A DNA stretch of 64,000 bases from Rhodonellum psychrophilum GCM71 = DSM 17998. Its GTDB lineage: Bacteria; Bacteroidota; Bacteroidia; Cytophagales; Cyclobacteriaceae. Both the position numbers and the translations under genes were made by a program. Each line of letters starts with the position of its first letter. Position 1 is the first letter of the stretch. This document shows, piece after piece, positions 8,122-17,252 of this stretch. Under the pieces are notes generated by a model, which did no database searches, was not told where the DNA came from, and saw only the letters and a list, made by a program, of their open reading frames with translations. The stretch is taken from NCBI RefSeq assembly GCF_000381545.1, contig NZ_KB906683.1:1-64000 (forward strand), written 5' to 3'.

Positions 8122-10896
8122 TTATTTCTTGAGAAAATCTCTCAGCACATAATGAAGAATACCACCATTCTTGTAATATTCAACCTCAATGGCAGAATCC
8201 AGTCGGCAGATGACTTGGAAATTCACCTTCTCCCGATCTTCTTTTATCGCTTCAACTTGTAAGGTTTTCAATGTTGATAACCCATCACTTATACCCAAAA
8301 TGCTGAATGTTTCCTTTCCGGTTAATTTCAGGAAATCGGCATTTTCCCCCGGTAGATATTGGAGCGGCAATACACCCATCCCCACGAGATTGCTGCGGTG
8401 TATTCTCTCATAACTTTCGGCCAGCACAGCTTTGATCCCCAAAAGAGTGGTTCCCTTCGCAGCCCAATCCCTGGAGGATCCACTTCCGTATTCTTTACCG
8501 ACCAAAACAATAAGTGGTGTCTCTTCCTCTCGGTATTTTTTGGAAGCATCATACACACTCATCTCTTCCCCGCTTGGAATATGGGTTGTATATCCCCCTT
8601 CCTTCGTAGCCAATTGATTTTTGATCCGGACATTGGCAAAAGTTCCTCTCACCATCACCTCATCATTGCCCCTTCGGGAACCATAGGAATTGAATTGCTT
8701 TCGATCAACTCCTCTTTCGATCAGGTATTTACCTGCAGGGGAGTGTTCATTGAATGAGCCTGCGGGAGAAATATGATCTGTAGTGATGGAATCTCCCAAT
8801 TTGAGTAGCACCTTTGCTCCCAGAATGTCTTTGGAGTCTGAAACCATTTCTGATAGCCCATCGAAAAATGGAGCTTCTTTGATGTAGGTACTTTCCTCAG
8901 ACCACTGATACACTTCATCCTGGGGAACATTCAGGTTTTTCCATTGGTCATCGCCTTCAAAAATTTCACCATAGCTTTTTTCAAAATCGGCAGGAGAAAG
9001 CACTTTACGCATTACTTCAGAAATCTCATCATTGCTCGGCCAAATGTCCTTTAGATACACTGGTTCAAGGTTTGGGTCATATCCCAATGGTTCATTCAGC
9101 AAATCCACATCTACCCTTCCCGCAAGTGCGTATGCCACAACCAACATGGGTGACATCAAATAATTCATTTTGACTTGCGGATGTACCCTTGCCTCAAAAT
9201 TTCTGTTTCCCGACAAGACGGAACTGACGATCAAGTCATTTTCCTCAACGGCCTTGGCGATATGTTTGGGTAATGGACCTGAATTCCCGATGCAGGAAGT
9301 ACATCCATAACCTACCACATGAAATCTCAATGCCTCAAGGTCTTCCAAAAGTCCTGCGGATTTCAAGTAGTCCGTCACCACTTTTGAGCCTGGAGCCAAT
9401 GAAGTCTTTACCCAAGGCTTCACATCCAAGCCCCTCTCACGGGCTTTTTTAGCAACCAATCCCGCCCCCAACATCACAGATGGATTAGAAGTGTTGGTGC
9501 ATGAAGTAATGGCTGCTATCACAATAGAACCATCATAGAGCGCGAATTTTTCATTGTTCAACTTCACCACCACGGTTTTGAGACCATTTTTGACTTTGGT
9601 TTCGTATTCGATTTCTGCTTCGGTTTCCGTTTTAGGTTCAGAAGGTTGACTACCACCCTCCTCATACCATCTTCCTTCTTCACGCTTGTCAATGGGTATA
9701 TATTCCCTGCCATGCGCGTCTTGGAGAATTTCCCCAAATTTTTGCTTGAATTCCCTTACCAAGATTTTGTCCTGGGGTCTTTTGGGTCCAGCAACCGTTG
9801 GCTCCACTGTAGCCAAGTCCAATTCCACAACAGAGCTGTATTTGATTTTATCTTCACCCGTTCTCCAAAGCATATTGGCTTTGGCATACTCTTCTACCAA
9901 TTGAATCTGATCTGTAGAGCGGTTTGTTTTGGCCATATAATCCAGCGTACGCGCATCAATGGGGAAATACGTGACCGTACAGCCAAATTCTGGGGACATG
10001 TTGGAGATGGTCGCGCGATCGGGCACCGTCAAATTGTCCAGGCCATTCCCAAAAACTTCAACGAATTTGCCCACGACCCCATGTTTTCTCAGCAATTGGG
10101 TTATCGTCAACACCATATCCGTGGCTGTGGTGCCCAAGGGAAGTGTTCCCGTCAACTTCAAACCGACGACTTCCGGTAAAATAAAGTAAATGGGTTGTCC
10201 AAGAATAGCAGCTTCTGCCTCGATTCCACCGACTCCCCAACCAACCACACCAATGCCGTTAACCATTGGCGTGTGGGAATCCGTGCCGACCAAAGTATCA
10301 GGAAAAACATTGCCATCCCGAGAGATAACCCCCTGCGCAAGGTATTCCAAATTGACTTGATGACAGATCCCCATTCCTGGAGGGACTACAGAAAAGTTAT
10401 CAAAGGCCTTTTGTGCCCATTTTAAAAACTGGTAGCGCTCCCCATTCCTTTCATATTCCAAGTCAACATTTTTTTGATAACTGTAATTGGTACCAAAATA
10501 ATCCACCTGAACCGAATGATCAATGACTAAATCCACCGGAATCAACGGATTGATGTTGTTCGGATTCTTTCCTTTTCTCACTGCCTCTGCGCGAAGGGAT
10601 GCAATGTCCACCACCGCAGGCACTCCCGTAAAATCCTGCATCAGTACACGGGCAGGTTTAAAAGGAATATCTTTGTCCGAAGGCGCAGGCGTCCAATTGG
10701 CAAGGGTCTCTATATGTTCTTTGGTGATGGCAAAGTCATCAAAATTCCGAAGGGCATTTTCCAATAAAATCCTGATTGAAAAGGGCAGCGAATCAATGTT
10801 AAAACCTGTCTCTTTTAGCTCATTTAAACTCCAATAACTCAATGGTCCTTTTGGGGTATTCAATGTTCTCTTAATCTTGTAGGGATCTAATGACAT
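8122..10896 (-). CDS. acnA: Aconitate hydratase, AcnA/IRP1 type
   Basis: Isomerises citrate to isocitrate in the TCA cycle through a [4Fe-4S] cluster. The 924-residue length and order match AcnA/IRP-type aconitases. The cluster cysteines are Cys466 (SCTNTSNPSVM) and Cys532/Cys535 (GYGCTSCIGN). DSHTPMVNGIGV is at 206-217, and the C-terminal swivel domain carries GKEYGSGSSRDWAAKG. A charged, Glu/Lys-rich insertion at about 403-440 before the Cys466 region is a little longer than in typical proteins. The first ATG is used. The gene is divergent from the EEP-family gene across about 150 bp. Confidence 0.96.
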   Translation of the reverse strand: MSLDPYKIKRTLNTPKGPLSYWSLNELKETGFNIDSLPFSIRILLENALRNFDDFAITKEHIETLANWTPAPSDKDIPFKPARVLMQDFTGVPAVVDIASLRAEAVRKGKNPNNINPLIPVDLVIDHSVQVDYFGTNYSYQKNVDLEYERNGERYQFLKWAQKAFDNFSVVPPGMGICHQVNLEYLAQGVISRDGNVFPDTLVGTDSHTPMVNGIGVVGWGVGGIEAEAAILGQPIYFILPEVVGLKLTGTLPLGTTATDMVLTITQLLRKHGVVGKFVEVFGNGLDNLTVPDRATISNMSPEFGCTVTYFPIDARTLDYMAKTNRSTDQIQLVEEYAKANMLWRTGEDKIKYSSVVELDLATVEPTVAGPKRPQDKILVREFKQKFGEILQDAHGREYIPIDKREEGRWYEEGGSQPSEPKTETEAEIEYETKVKNGLKTVVVKLNNEKFALYDGSIVIAAITSCTNTSNPSVMLGAGLVAKKARERGLDVKPWVKTSLAPGSKVVTDYLKSAGLLEDLEALRFHVVGYGCTSCIGNSGPLPKHIAKAVEENDLIVSSVLSGNRNFEARVHPQVKMNYLMSPMLVVAYALAGRVDVDLLNEPLGYDPNLEPVYLKDIWPSNDEISEVMRKVLSPADFEKSYGEIFEGDDQWKNLNVPQDEVYQWSEESTYIKEAPFFDGLSEMVSDSKDILGAKVLLKLGDSITTDHISPAGSFNEHSPAGKYLIERGVDRKQFNSYGSRRGNDEVMVRGTFANVRIKNQLATKEGGYTTHIPSGEEMSVYDASKKYREEETPLIVLVGKEYGSGSSRDWAAKGTTLLGIKAVLAESYERIHRSNLVGMGVLPLQYLPGENADFLKLTGKETFSILGISDGLSTLKTLQVEAIKEDREKVNFQVICRLDSAIEVEYYKNGGILHYVLRDFLKK

Positions 10897-11050
10897 ATCT
10901 TTTATTTTTATTGATTAAAAAAAAGTTTGTTCTTTTGCAACATGCATTCTTTATAAATGATTGCCTAATTTACTTTTTTTTACCCTTTTATTAAATTCCT
11001 TTCCAATTTTACTCGCGAAATAATTAAATTAAACGACCTCTAGGTACGCT

Positions 11051-12100
11051 ATGAAAATCACCCTTCAAATTATCAGCTTCTTTTTGATCTTTGCTGGATT
11101 GCTTCCTTTGATCAAGCGTGATTATTGGACCTTCCGCGTTTTTGATTATCCAAGGATGCAAAAACTCACTTTAACACTGACCATAATATTTATTTGGTTA
11201 TCAGTATTCTATAATCAACTGGAGATTTTTGATTTGGCCATTGTATCTGCCTTGGTGATCTTGGCCATGTATCTTTTTTGGCAAATCTTTCCCTTCACTC
11301 CTTTTTCCAAAAAAATGATTAAGGACGCAAAAGGGAATGATCCTTTAGCCATTAAGGTATTTGTTTCGAATGTGTACCAATACAATACCGATTTTAAAAA
11401 AACCACCTCCTTGATTGAAAAGGAAAATCCTGATGTCTTTTTATTGGTGGAGACAGATCAGAAATGGGCAGATGCGATTGAAATTTTTAAAGAAGAATAT
11501 CCCTATCATATTGAGAAGCCTTTGGACAATACTTATGGGATGCTTTTTTATTCCAAATTGCCCATCAAAAAGGAGCAGCTTTTGTATCTGATCGACGATG
11601 AAATCCCATCATTGGAATTGGATTTGGAATTAAGGGATGGTAACCTGATCAAGATATACGCGATTCATCCTACCCCACCAGTTCCTGGAGAAAATACAAC
11701 CAGCACCGAGAGGGATGCGGAAATACTGATAGTGGGAAAGAAGGCGAAAGCATATGGAAAACCCTGCTTGGTCATTGGAGACCTTAATGATGTGGGTTGG
11801 TCCTATACCAGTGAGTTGTTTTTGAAAATCAGCGGGCTATTGGACCCTAGACGGGGAAGGGGGATGTTCAGTACCTTTCACGCAAAATATTTTTTCCTGA
11901 GATGGCCATTAGATCATATTTTTGTAAGTAAGGAATTCACTTTGAGAAACATAACCGTACACAAGGGTATCGGCTCAGATCATTTTCCTATCAGCACCAG
12001 CCTTGTTCTTAACCCTGCCAACTTAAACGAAGAGAAATCCGCAAATGCCACCGAAAAGAAAGAGGCTAAGGAAAAGATTTCGGATGGAAAAGAAGCTTGA
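11051..12100 (+). CDS. Membrane-anchored endonuclease/exonuclease/phosphatase-family protein
   Basis: A 349-residue protein with three predicted membrane segments (about 3-21, 38-55 and 61-80), followed by an EEP-fold hydrolase domain (about 105-320). The family signature residues are visible: Asn in FVSNVYQYN, the ETD metal site (LLVETDQKW), the catalytic VIGDLND and the terminal GSDHFPIS His. The tail after 325 is low-complexity and charged (Glu/Lys/Ala). EEP proteins cleave phosphodiesters or phosphomonoesters (DNA, phospholipids, inositol phosphates). The substrate cannot be told, though the membrane anchor favours a lipid or periplasmic target. The gene is monocistronic and convergent with the mla operon. 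Confidence 0.85.
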   Translation: MKITLQIISFFLIFAGLLPLIKRDYWTFRVFDYPRMQKLTLTLTIIFIWLSVFYNQLEIFDLAIVSALVILAMYLFWQIFPFTPFSKKMIKDAKGNDPLAIKVFVSNVYQYNTDFKKTTSLIEKENPDVFLLVETDQKWADAIEIFKEEYPYHIEKPLDNTYGMLFYSKLPIKKEQLLYLIDDEIPSLELDLELRDGNLIKIYAIHPTPPVPGENTTSTERDAEILIVGKKAKAYGKPCLVIGDLNDVGWSYTSELFLKISGLLDPRRGRGMFSTFHAKYFFLRWPLDHIFVSKEFTLRNITVHKGIGSDHFPISTSLVLNPANLNEEKSANATEKKEAKEKISDGKEA

Positions 12101-12159
12101 TGCCAAGGATTGACAGCGCTTCTGTCTACAATCAAAACCTCATTTTACCTCTTATCTTT

Positions 12160-12329
12160 TTAACATGAAAGGTGCACAGATTGCCTTTTGGAGTTTAAAC
12201 TGAAAGAAGATCAGTCTATTAGGCGAATAAGGGCTGATGCAGACAAGGGGAAGTCAAAACAGTGAACAAGGATTGACTATGAAGCAATTACAGGCCGGAA
12301 TGAAATTGGGAATGGATAACACGGGTTAA
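12160..12329 (+). repeat. Dispersed intergenic repeat, copy A (short form)
   Basis: The left end TTAACatGAAAgGTGCA and right end ATGGATAACACGGGTTAA match the family ends. The internal block reads AAACTGAAAGAAGATCAG and is followed by the AAGCAATTACAGgccGGAAT block. The copy lies between the EEP gene and the shared terminator in a convergent gap. About 170 bp. Confidence 0.8.
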
Positions 12330-12351
12330 ATTCTAAAGTGATGGCTTTGAA

Positions 12352-12405
12352 TTTGACACAAAAAAACCTGCCTGAGTGGTCTCAGGCAGGTTTTTTTGTG
12401 TCAAA
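12352..12405. terminator. Perfect 25-bp-stem bidirectional terminator (EEP gene/mlaD)
   Basis: Both arms are 25 nt and fully complementary around a TGGT loop. The core CCTGCCTGAG/CTCAGGCAGG is flanked by 7 A's/7 T's and then TTTGACACA/TGTGTCAAA. It ends 11 nt from the mlaD stop and serves convergent genes. Confidence 0.93.
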
Positions 12406-12415
12406 ATGAATAACT

Positions 12416-13399
12416 TTAATTTTTTTCCGCTGCCTTGGCCTCGGCTTTTGCTTTTCTGACAAAGCCTCTTCTAAATGGCCATGTATATTCCAATGCCTCC
12501 AAACCCCTATTCAAATTCATGGAAGAGCTGTCCACATTGTCCATGGTGTTTTTTAGCGTGTTGGCAAACTCTGCATCATTGAGCAACATTCCTGCTGCGT
12601 TATCAGATCTGTTCAGTTTTTCAGTTACAGTCGTCAGATTGCCTGTCAATTCCTTTGCATTGTCAGCAGTTGCTTGTAAATCTGAAATGGAGGCCTGAAG
12701 GTTTTTGTACATTTCCTTATCTGTGGCCAAGTCATTGAATAGTGTACCCTCCTTGTTGAGTTTGGAAGAAAACGTGGTCAATTCACCAATCATCCTGTTG
12801 CTATTGACAGAGGCACGCTCTAGATTGATTAAAATCGCCTTAAAATTTTCCTGCAAAACTGTGTCGGTCATCACTGCGCCCACGATTCCTTTTCCATCGG
12901 CGATTTTTCCGGTGAGGTTTTTTAGGTCATTGGTGATGGAAACGAGGTTGTTGTTGTTTTCCTGAAGTGTCTCCATCATTTTATCCGTGTCCAATGGCAT
13001 AACCGCTACCAGTCTGTCCCCATCTTCAACCGGTGGAGATTGAGTGGTACCACCGTAAAGCACAATAATTTTATTTCCAATGAGTCCATCAGAACTAATG
13101 GTTGCCTTAGAGTCTTTTCGGATGTAATCGCTCGTCTTGGATTCCACGCTCATCTCGATTTCCACTTGGGAATCCCCATAGAAATTGATTTTTCGAACGG
13201 TTCCGATTTTAACACCGGAAAACCAAACATTATTGCCTGTTTGTAATCCAGCAACATCTTCAAAAACCGCTTTGAGTTTGATGCTCTTGACGAATTTTTT
13301 TTGTTGCCCACCCAAGGTAAGGATCCCGGCTACCAAAATGGCAATGCCCAGCAATACAAATACCCCTACAATGACAGATTTTTGGTTATCGTTTCTCAT
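12416..13399 (-). CDS. mlaD: MlaD-like MCE-domain protein of an ABC lipid transporter
   Basis: A substrate-binding, membrane-anchored component of an Mla-type ABC system that moves phospholipids between inner and outer membrane. There is one N-terminal membrane helix (about 8-28), then an MCE domain (about 37-115, with VAGLQTGNNVWFSGVKIGTV), then a long helical/coiled region with repeated Leu/Asn/Thr that probably forms the hexameric tunnel, and a Lys/Ala/Glu tail. Its ATG overlaps the mlaF stop by one base (TAATG), so translation is coupled. The order mlaE-mlaF-mlaD is the family norm. No mlaB or mlaC gene is present here. Confidence 0.92.
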   Translation of the reverse strand: MRNDNQKSVIVGVFVLLGIAILVAGILTLGGQQKKFVKSIKLKAVFEDVAGLQTGNNVWFSGVKIGTVRKINFYGDSQVEIEMSVESKTSDYIRKDSKATISSDGLIGNKIIVLYGGTTQSPPVEDGDRLVAVMPLDTDKMMETLQENNNNLVSITNDLKNLTGKIADGKGIVGAVMTDTVLQENFKAILINLERASVNSNRMIGELTTFSSKLNKEGTLFNDLATDKEMYKNLQASISDLQATADNAKELTGNLTTVTEKLNRSDNAAGMLLNDAEFANTLKNTMDNVDSSSMNLNRGLEALEYTWPFRRGFVRKAKAEAKAAEKN

Positions 13400-14148
13400 T
13401 ATTGAATAAAATTATAGTCGTAAAATGATTTAATTCTTTCGTCAGTAGCATTTTCGAAAACTTCGGAAAACTCACCGACTGCCTTAAACTGACCATCCAA
13501 AAGTACCGCAACCCTGTCCCCCGTGGCTTTTGCACAGGTAAGATCGTGGGTAATGACAATGGAAGATGTATTGTATTCCTCTCTCACCTGAGTGATAAGT
13601 GTATTGATTTCCACGCAGGTAATCGGGTCCAATCCTGCCGTTGGCTCATCATATAACATGATTTGAGGATTCAGAATCAGTGTCCTGGCGATCCCGATTC
13701 TCTTTTTTTGACCTCCGGAAAGTTCCGATGGCATTTGATTGATGGACTGTGGCAATCCAACCGAATCCAACAAACCTTCAATTTTTGTATCGATTTCCTT
13801 GCGGGTGAGGTTTTTAACGTTTCTGACAAGGGGAAATTCCATGTTTTCCCTCACGGTCATACTGTCGTAAAGGGCACTGTTTTGGAAGGAAAAGCCGATT
13901 TTAAGTCTCAAGGCATTCAACTCCTTAAGTTTCAGTTCGGAAATCTCCTTTCCCATCACCATTACGCTGCCTTCATCCTTTTTCAACAAGCCCACCAAGA
14001 TTTTGATCAAAACCGATTTCCCTGAACCAGATTTTCCCAAAACGACTAGATTCTCTCCTTTATAAAGATCCAAATCAACACCCTGCAGGACCTTTAGATC
14101 CCCAAAGGATTTTGTTAAGCCCTTCATTTCTGCAATTTTTTCCATCAT
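13399..14148 (-). CDS. mlaF: MlaF-like ABC transporter ATP-binding protein
   Basis: A cytoplasmic ATPase of the Mla lipid-transport complex, 249 residues. Visible features are Walker A GKSGSGKS (38-45), the Q-loop in GFSFQNSALYDSMTV, the signature LSGGQKKRIGIAR (143-155), Walker B IMLYDEP (163-169) followed by TAGLDP, and the switch His in VITHDL. It starts 3 nt after the mlaE stop and overlaps mlaD by one base, indicating one tightly coupled operon. ATG codons at residues 1 and 2 are both possible starts. Confidence 0.95.
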   Translation of the reverse strand: MMEKIAEMKGLTKSFGDLKVLQGVDLDLYKGENLVVLGKSGSGKSVLIKILVGLLKKDEGSVMVMGKEISELKLKELNALRLKIGFSFQNSALYDSMTVRENMEFPLVRNVKNLTRKEIDTKIEGLLDSVGLPQSINQMPSELSGGQKKRIGIARTLILNPQIMLYDEPTAGLDPITCVEINTLITQVREEYNTSSIVITHDLTCAKATGDRVAVLLDGQFKAVGEFSEVFENATDERIKSFYDYNFIQ

Positions 14149-14151
14149 AAT

Positions 14152-14949
14152 CTATCCGTTTCGGATGGCGTTAACGATCTGTAAACTCAACAACTCCTCA
14201 ATGAATATCAAAAACATCGACATAACGACCGATGCATTGGCGGCTTTCCCAACTCCTTCAGTTCCTTTTGTGGAGTTATATCCTTTGTAACAACTGACAA
14301 TCCCAATTGTGAATCCAAAAAACAAGGATTTGATGATGGAAGAGAAAATATCCAGAAAAGAAATGGCTTCAAACACTTGGACAAAGAAAGTGGACATACT
14401 CACCAATTCGTTTTGACTGACATTGATATAGGAACCCATCAGTGCAAGAAAATCCGTGTACATGACCAATATAGGCAACATCAAGGTAGTGGCAATCACC
14501 CTTGTAACCACCAAATATTTGTAGGGATTGATCGCCGAAACTTCCATGGCGTCAATCTGTTCGGTGACTTTCATCGAGCTAATTTCTGCACCAATGCTTG
14601 AACCGACCTTTCCAGCCGCAATCAATGCTGTGACCAATGGACCCATAGCCCTTACCACCGCCACAGAGATCAATGAAGGGAGCCATGAAGTGGCTCCGAA
14701 CTCTGAAAGGGAGGGGCGGGACTGGTTGGTGAAAACAATCCCCACAATAAATCCTGTGAGGGAAATCAGGGGCAAAGACCTATACCCGATTTCATAACAT
14801 TGCCGGAGTATTTCTTTGAATTCATAAGGCGGAAACCAGATTTCTTGGAAAAACCGCTTGACAAATGCAAAAGCATCTGCAAGACCGGTAAAAAATTTAT
14901 CTAAATTCTTGGTAATTGTTGGTCTTCTTTCGTAGGTTTTTTCAGCCAT
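14152..14949 (-). CDS. mlaE: MlaE-like ABC transporter permease
   Basis: An inner-membrane permease of the Mla system, 265 residues, with five or so membrane segments after an amphipathic N-terminal region (FPPYEFKEILRQCYEIG). The family hallmark EISSMKVTEQIDAMEVSAI, a cytoplasmic coupling region that contacts MlaF, is present at about 142-160. It is the first gene of mlaEFD, and the operon promoter lies just upstream. Confidence 0.94.
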   Translation of the reverse strand: MAEKTYERRPTITKNLDKFFTGLADAFAFVKRFFQEIWFPPYEFKEILRQCYEIGYRSLPLISLTGFIVGIVFTNQSRPSLSEFGATSWLPSLISVAVVRAMGPLVTALIAAGKVGSSIGAEISSMKVTEQIDAMEVSAINPYKYLVVTRVIATTLMLPILVMYTDFLALMGSYINVSQNELVSMSTFFVQVFEAISFLDIFSSIIKSLFFGFTIGIVSCYKGYNSTKGTEGVGKAANASVVMSMFLIFIEELLSLQIVNAIRNG

Positions 14950-14969
14950 AAGAATTTTTAATCAATCTG

Positions 14970-14998
14970 CAAAGCTATATGATTTTAAACAACATCAA
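14970..14998 (-). promoter_or_regulatory. Promoter of the mlaEFD operon
   Basis: On the minus strand TTG at 14998-14996 is followed after 18 nt by TAGCTTTG (14977-14970), matching the Bacteroidota TTTG-N19-TAnnTTTG arrangement. It lies 21 nt before the mlaE ATG. Confidence 0.65.
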
Positions 14999-15002
14999 CA
15001 TG

Positions 15003-15371
15003 TTATAATCCCAAAATATCAGAAATCACTTCATTTTGCAATGGCTTGATCAAAAATCCTGAAATCTGAGTATAGCCCATGCTATTCTCAATATCATCAG
15101 GATCCAAGGATGAAGTGAGCATCTTTACATCAATAAGGATTTTTAGTTTATTCAATTCGTCCAAAAATTCCCATCCATTCATCTCTGGCATATTCACATC
15201 CAACATCAATAAATCGGCTTCATTGGTAGCTAACCAATCTAATGCCAAATATGGATTTTCAAAGAAAAACAGTTCTAGATCCGGCCGGAGTCGGAGCATG
15301 TTTTTCTTATTGATCATGTGTTGGATTTTATCGTCGTCTACAAATAGTATTCGCTTTATCAATTTATTCAT
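15003..15371 (-). CDS. Single-domain response regulator
   Basis: A 122-residue CheY-like receiver domain with no output domain. The acidic pocket is VDDD (11-14), the phosphoacceptor is Asp58 in LLMLDVNMPEMNGWEF, the Thr/Ser switch is in MLTSSLDP, and the conserved Lys-Pro is in FLIKPL. The ATG at 15371 (MNKLIKRILFVDDD) is preferred over an upstream in-frame ATG at 15443, because the domain begins here and the extra 24 residues (QKRNRKNQTR...) have no family counterpart. No histidine kinase is adjacent, so its partner is elsewhere. It stands alone, with mlaEFD downstream on the same strand. Confidence 0.9.
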   Translation of the reverse strand: MNKLIKRILFVDDDKIQHMINKKNMLRLRPDLELFFFENPYLALDWLATNEADLLMLDVNMPEMNGWEFLDELNKLKILIDVKMLTSSLDPDDIENSMGYTQISGFLIKPLQNEVISDILGL

Positions 15372-15520
15372 GCCAAAAATCTTTGGAAGTCGTGTTTGGT
15401 TTTTCCTGTTTCGTTTTTGGAATTCATGCTGCTTTTCAAGCATTCAGAAAACAGATCAATCCCAAAACAAATTTAAGATTTTATGCCCACTTCGTTCCAA
15501 TATTTTACGCAAAACGATTT

Positions 15521-15569
15521 TTAGACTGGTCTAATTTTTTTAGGCTTAACATTTTTAGCCTAGGCTAAA
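15521..15569. promoter_or_regulatory. Cluster of operator-like inverted repeats
   Basis: Two dyads lie close together: TTAGAC-TG-GTCTAA (15521-15534) and the perfect 16-bp palindrome TTTAGCCTAGGCTAAA (15554-15569). A TTAGGCTTAA half-site-like stretch lies between them (about 15539-15548). All share a TTAGnC/GnCTAA half-site. They sit between divergent genes, 150 bp upstream of the response regulator and 224 bp upstream of the DUF389 gene. Regulator binding is inferred. Confidence 0.5.
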
Positions 15570-15792
15570 TATTATTTATTCATCTATTTTTCAACACTTT
15601 AAATATTCATAATTAAAGCTATTTATTGAATTGTTTCCACCCTGATTTGCCCATAAATTTTATCAGAGACATTCGCCTCTTCGTTCTTCAATCCGGTAAA
15701 AACCTATCCCCTTCCATGGGACCAGTTTTTTTGAGAGGATCAAATCGACATTTTTATCTACCTTGCTTTTTGATTTTCAAGTCAACAAAAGA

Positions 15793-17178
15793 ATGGAAGA
15801 GAAAAGAAAAACCATTGGCCTTCGAAACAAAATCCTGAATATTTTGATTTTTTTTAAAGATCGATTTGATCTTCATGAGGGTAAGGAAGATGAAATCGAC
15901 ACCATAGAATACATCAAAAAAAATGTAGAATTCAAAGGTGCAAATTTATGGATTTTGATTTTTGCGATTATCGTGGCATCGGTTGGACTCAATGTCAACT
16001 CCACCGCTGTGATCATCGGCGCCATGTTGATCTCCCCTCTTATGGGTCCCATCATGGGGATCGGATTGGCTGCGGGGATCAATGATTTTGACTTGTTGAA
16101 AAAATCCCTCAAGAATCTGGGGATTGCCATTATGATCAGTATCCTGACCAGCACGGTTTACTTCTCTTTCACCCCTTTGGCAGATGCGCAATCTGAATTG
16201 CTGGCAAGGACTGAGCCCAGCATATGGGATGTGCTTATTGCACTTTTTGGAGGCCTTGCAGGAATCGTGGCTGGATCCAGAAAGGAAAAGAGCAATGCCA
16301 TCCCAGGAGTTGCCATAGCCACGGCGCTGATGCCCCCTCTTTGTACTGCTGGTTATGGTCTGGCAACCGGAAATTTTTATTACTTCTTTGGAGCGTTTTA
16401 CCTATTCTTCATCAATTCCGTCTTCATAAGTTTGTCCACCTACCTGATTGTACGGTTCATGAAATTTCCAAAAAAGGAATTTATGGACAGAAAGAGAGAG
16501 CGGACAGTAAGGAATTACATCACCATTTTCACTATCCTGACCATTGTACCCAGTGTTTATTTGGCCTATAATATTGTGACAAGGACCTTATGGGAAAAAA
16601 ATGCCAAACAGTTTATCAAAACCGAGTTGGATTTTCCAAGAGCCCAGATCATTGCCAGCACCTTGATTTTCGATGCCGACAGCAGTGGAATTGAGATCTC
16701 GGTAATCGGAGACAGGATTGAAGAGGAACAAATCCAACTCTTGCAGAAAAAACTGATTGCCTTTAATCTCCCAAAAACCCATTTGAAAATAAAACAAAGC
16801 GGGGACAACGGGACAGACATGAACATCCTTCGGTCGGATATCCTAAAGGATCTCTATGAACGCAATGAAGTACTCATCCAAAACAAAGACCAAAAAATTG
16901 CTCTCTTGGAAAGGGAAATTGCCGAATACGACCAATCGACCAAGCAAGTGATGGACATCGCAAAGGAAGCCCAAATCAATCATCGGAATCTGGAAACCTT
17001 TACCATCAATCGCGCCGTGATCGCCAACTTGAAGGATGAAAAACAGGACACGCTTTTGCTGGCCTTTGCCAAATTCAAATCAAAACCCAACAAAGACGAA
17101 ACCAAACGACTTACCGATTGGCTAAAAATCCGAACCAAAGCCGATACAATAGCCGTAATCATCGAAACAGGATCGTAA
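15793..17178 (+). CDS. DUF389 (TIGR00341-like) membrane protein
   Basis: 461 residues from the ATG at 15793 (MEEKRKTIG). An in-frame ATG 10 codons earlier (15763) is possible but less likely. A short cytoplasmic N-terminus is followed by six or more membrane helices carrying the DUF389 signature (GLNVNSTAVIIGAMLISPLM and GPIMGIGLAAGIND), then about 200 residues of soluble, charged C-terminal region (from about 255) with predicted helical coiled-coil between 345 and 400. The function of DUF389 is not established, and a transport or membrane-stress role is only speculation. It is monocistronic, and the next gene starts 74 nt later with no obvious terminator between. Confidence 0.88.
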   Translation: MEEKRKTIGLRNKILNILIFFKDRFDLHEGKEDEIDTIEYIKKNVEFKGANLWILIFAIIVASVGLNVNSTAVIIGAMLISPLMGPIMGIGLAAGINDFDLLKKSLKNLGIAIMISILTSTVYFSFTPLADAQSELLARTEPSIWDVLIALFGGLAGIVAGSRKEKSNAIPGVAIATALMPPLCTAGYGLATGNFYYFFGAFYLFFINSVFISLSTYLIVRFMKFPKKEFMDRKRERTVRNYITIFTILTIVPSVYLAYNIVTRTLWEKNAKQFIKTELDFPRAQIIASTLIFDADSSGIEISVIGDRIEEEQIQLLQKKLIAFNLPKTHLKIKQSGDNGTDMNILRSDILKDLYERNEVLIQNKDQKIALLEREIAEYDQSTKQVMDIAKEAQINHRNLETFTINRAVIANLKDEKQDTLLLAFAKFKSKPNKDETKRLTDWLKIRTKADTIAVIIETGS

Positions 17179-17252
17179 AATAAATCTCACAAAATCCCTG
17201 AATCAAGAATCTCGTATCCATTTCATTAAAACAAAGCCTAGACCTCTTTTCC

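Noticed and set aside
9646-10179. 177-residue frame antisense to acnA
   Set aside because: It lies entirely opposite a well-conserved gene, with no start support or domain.
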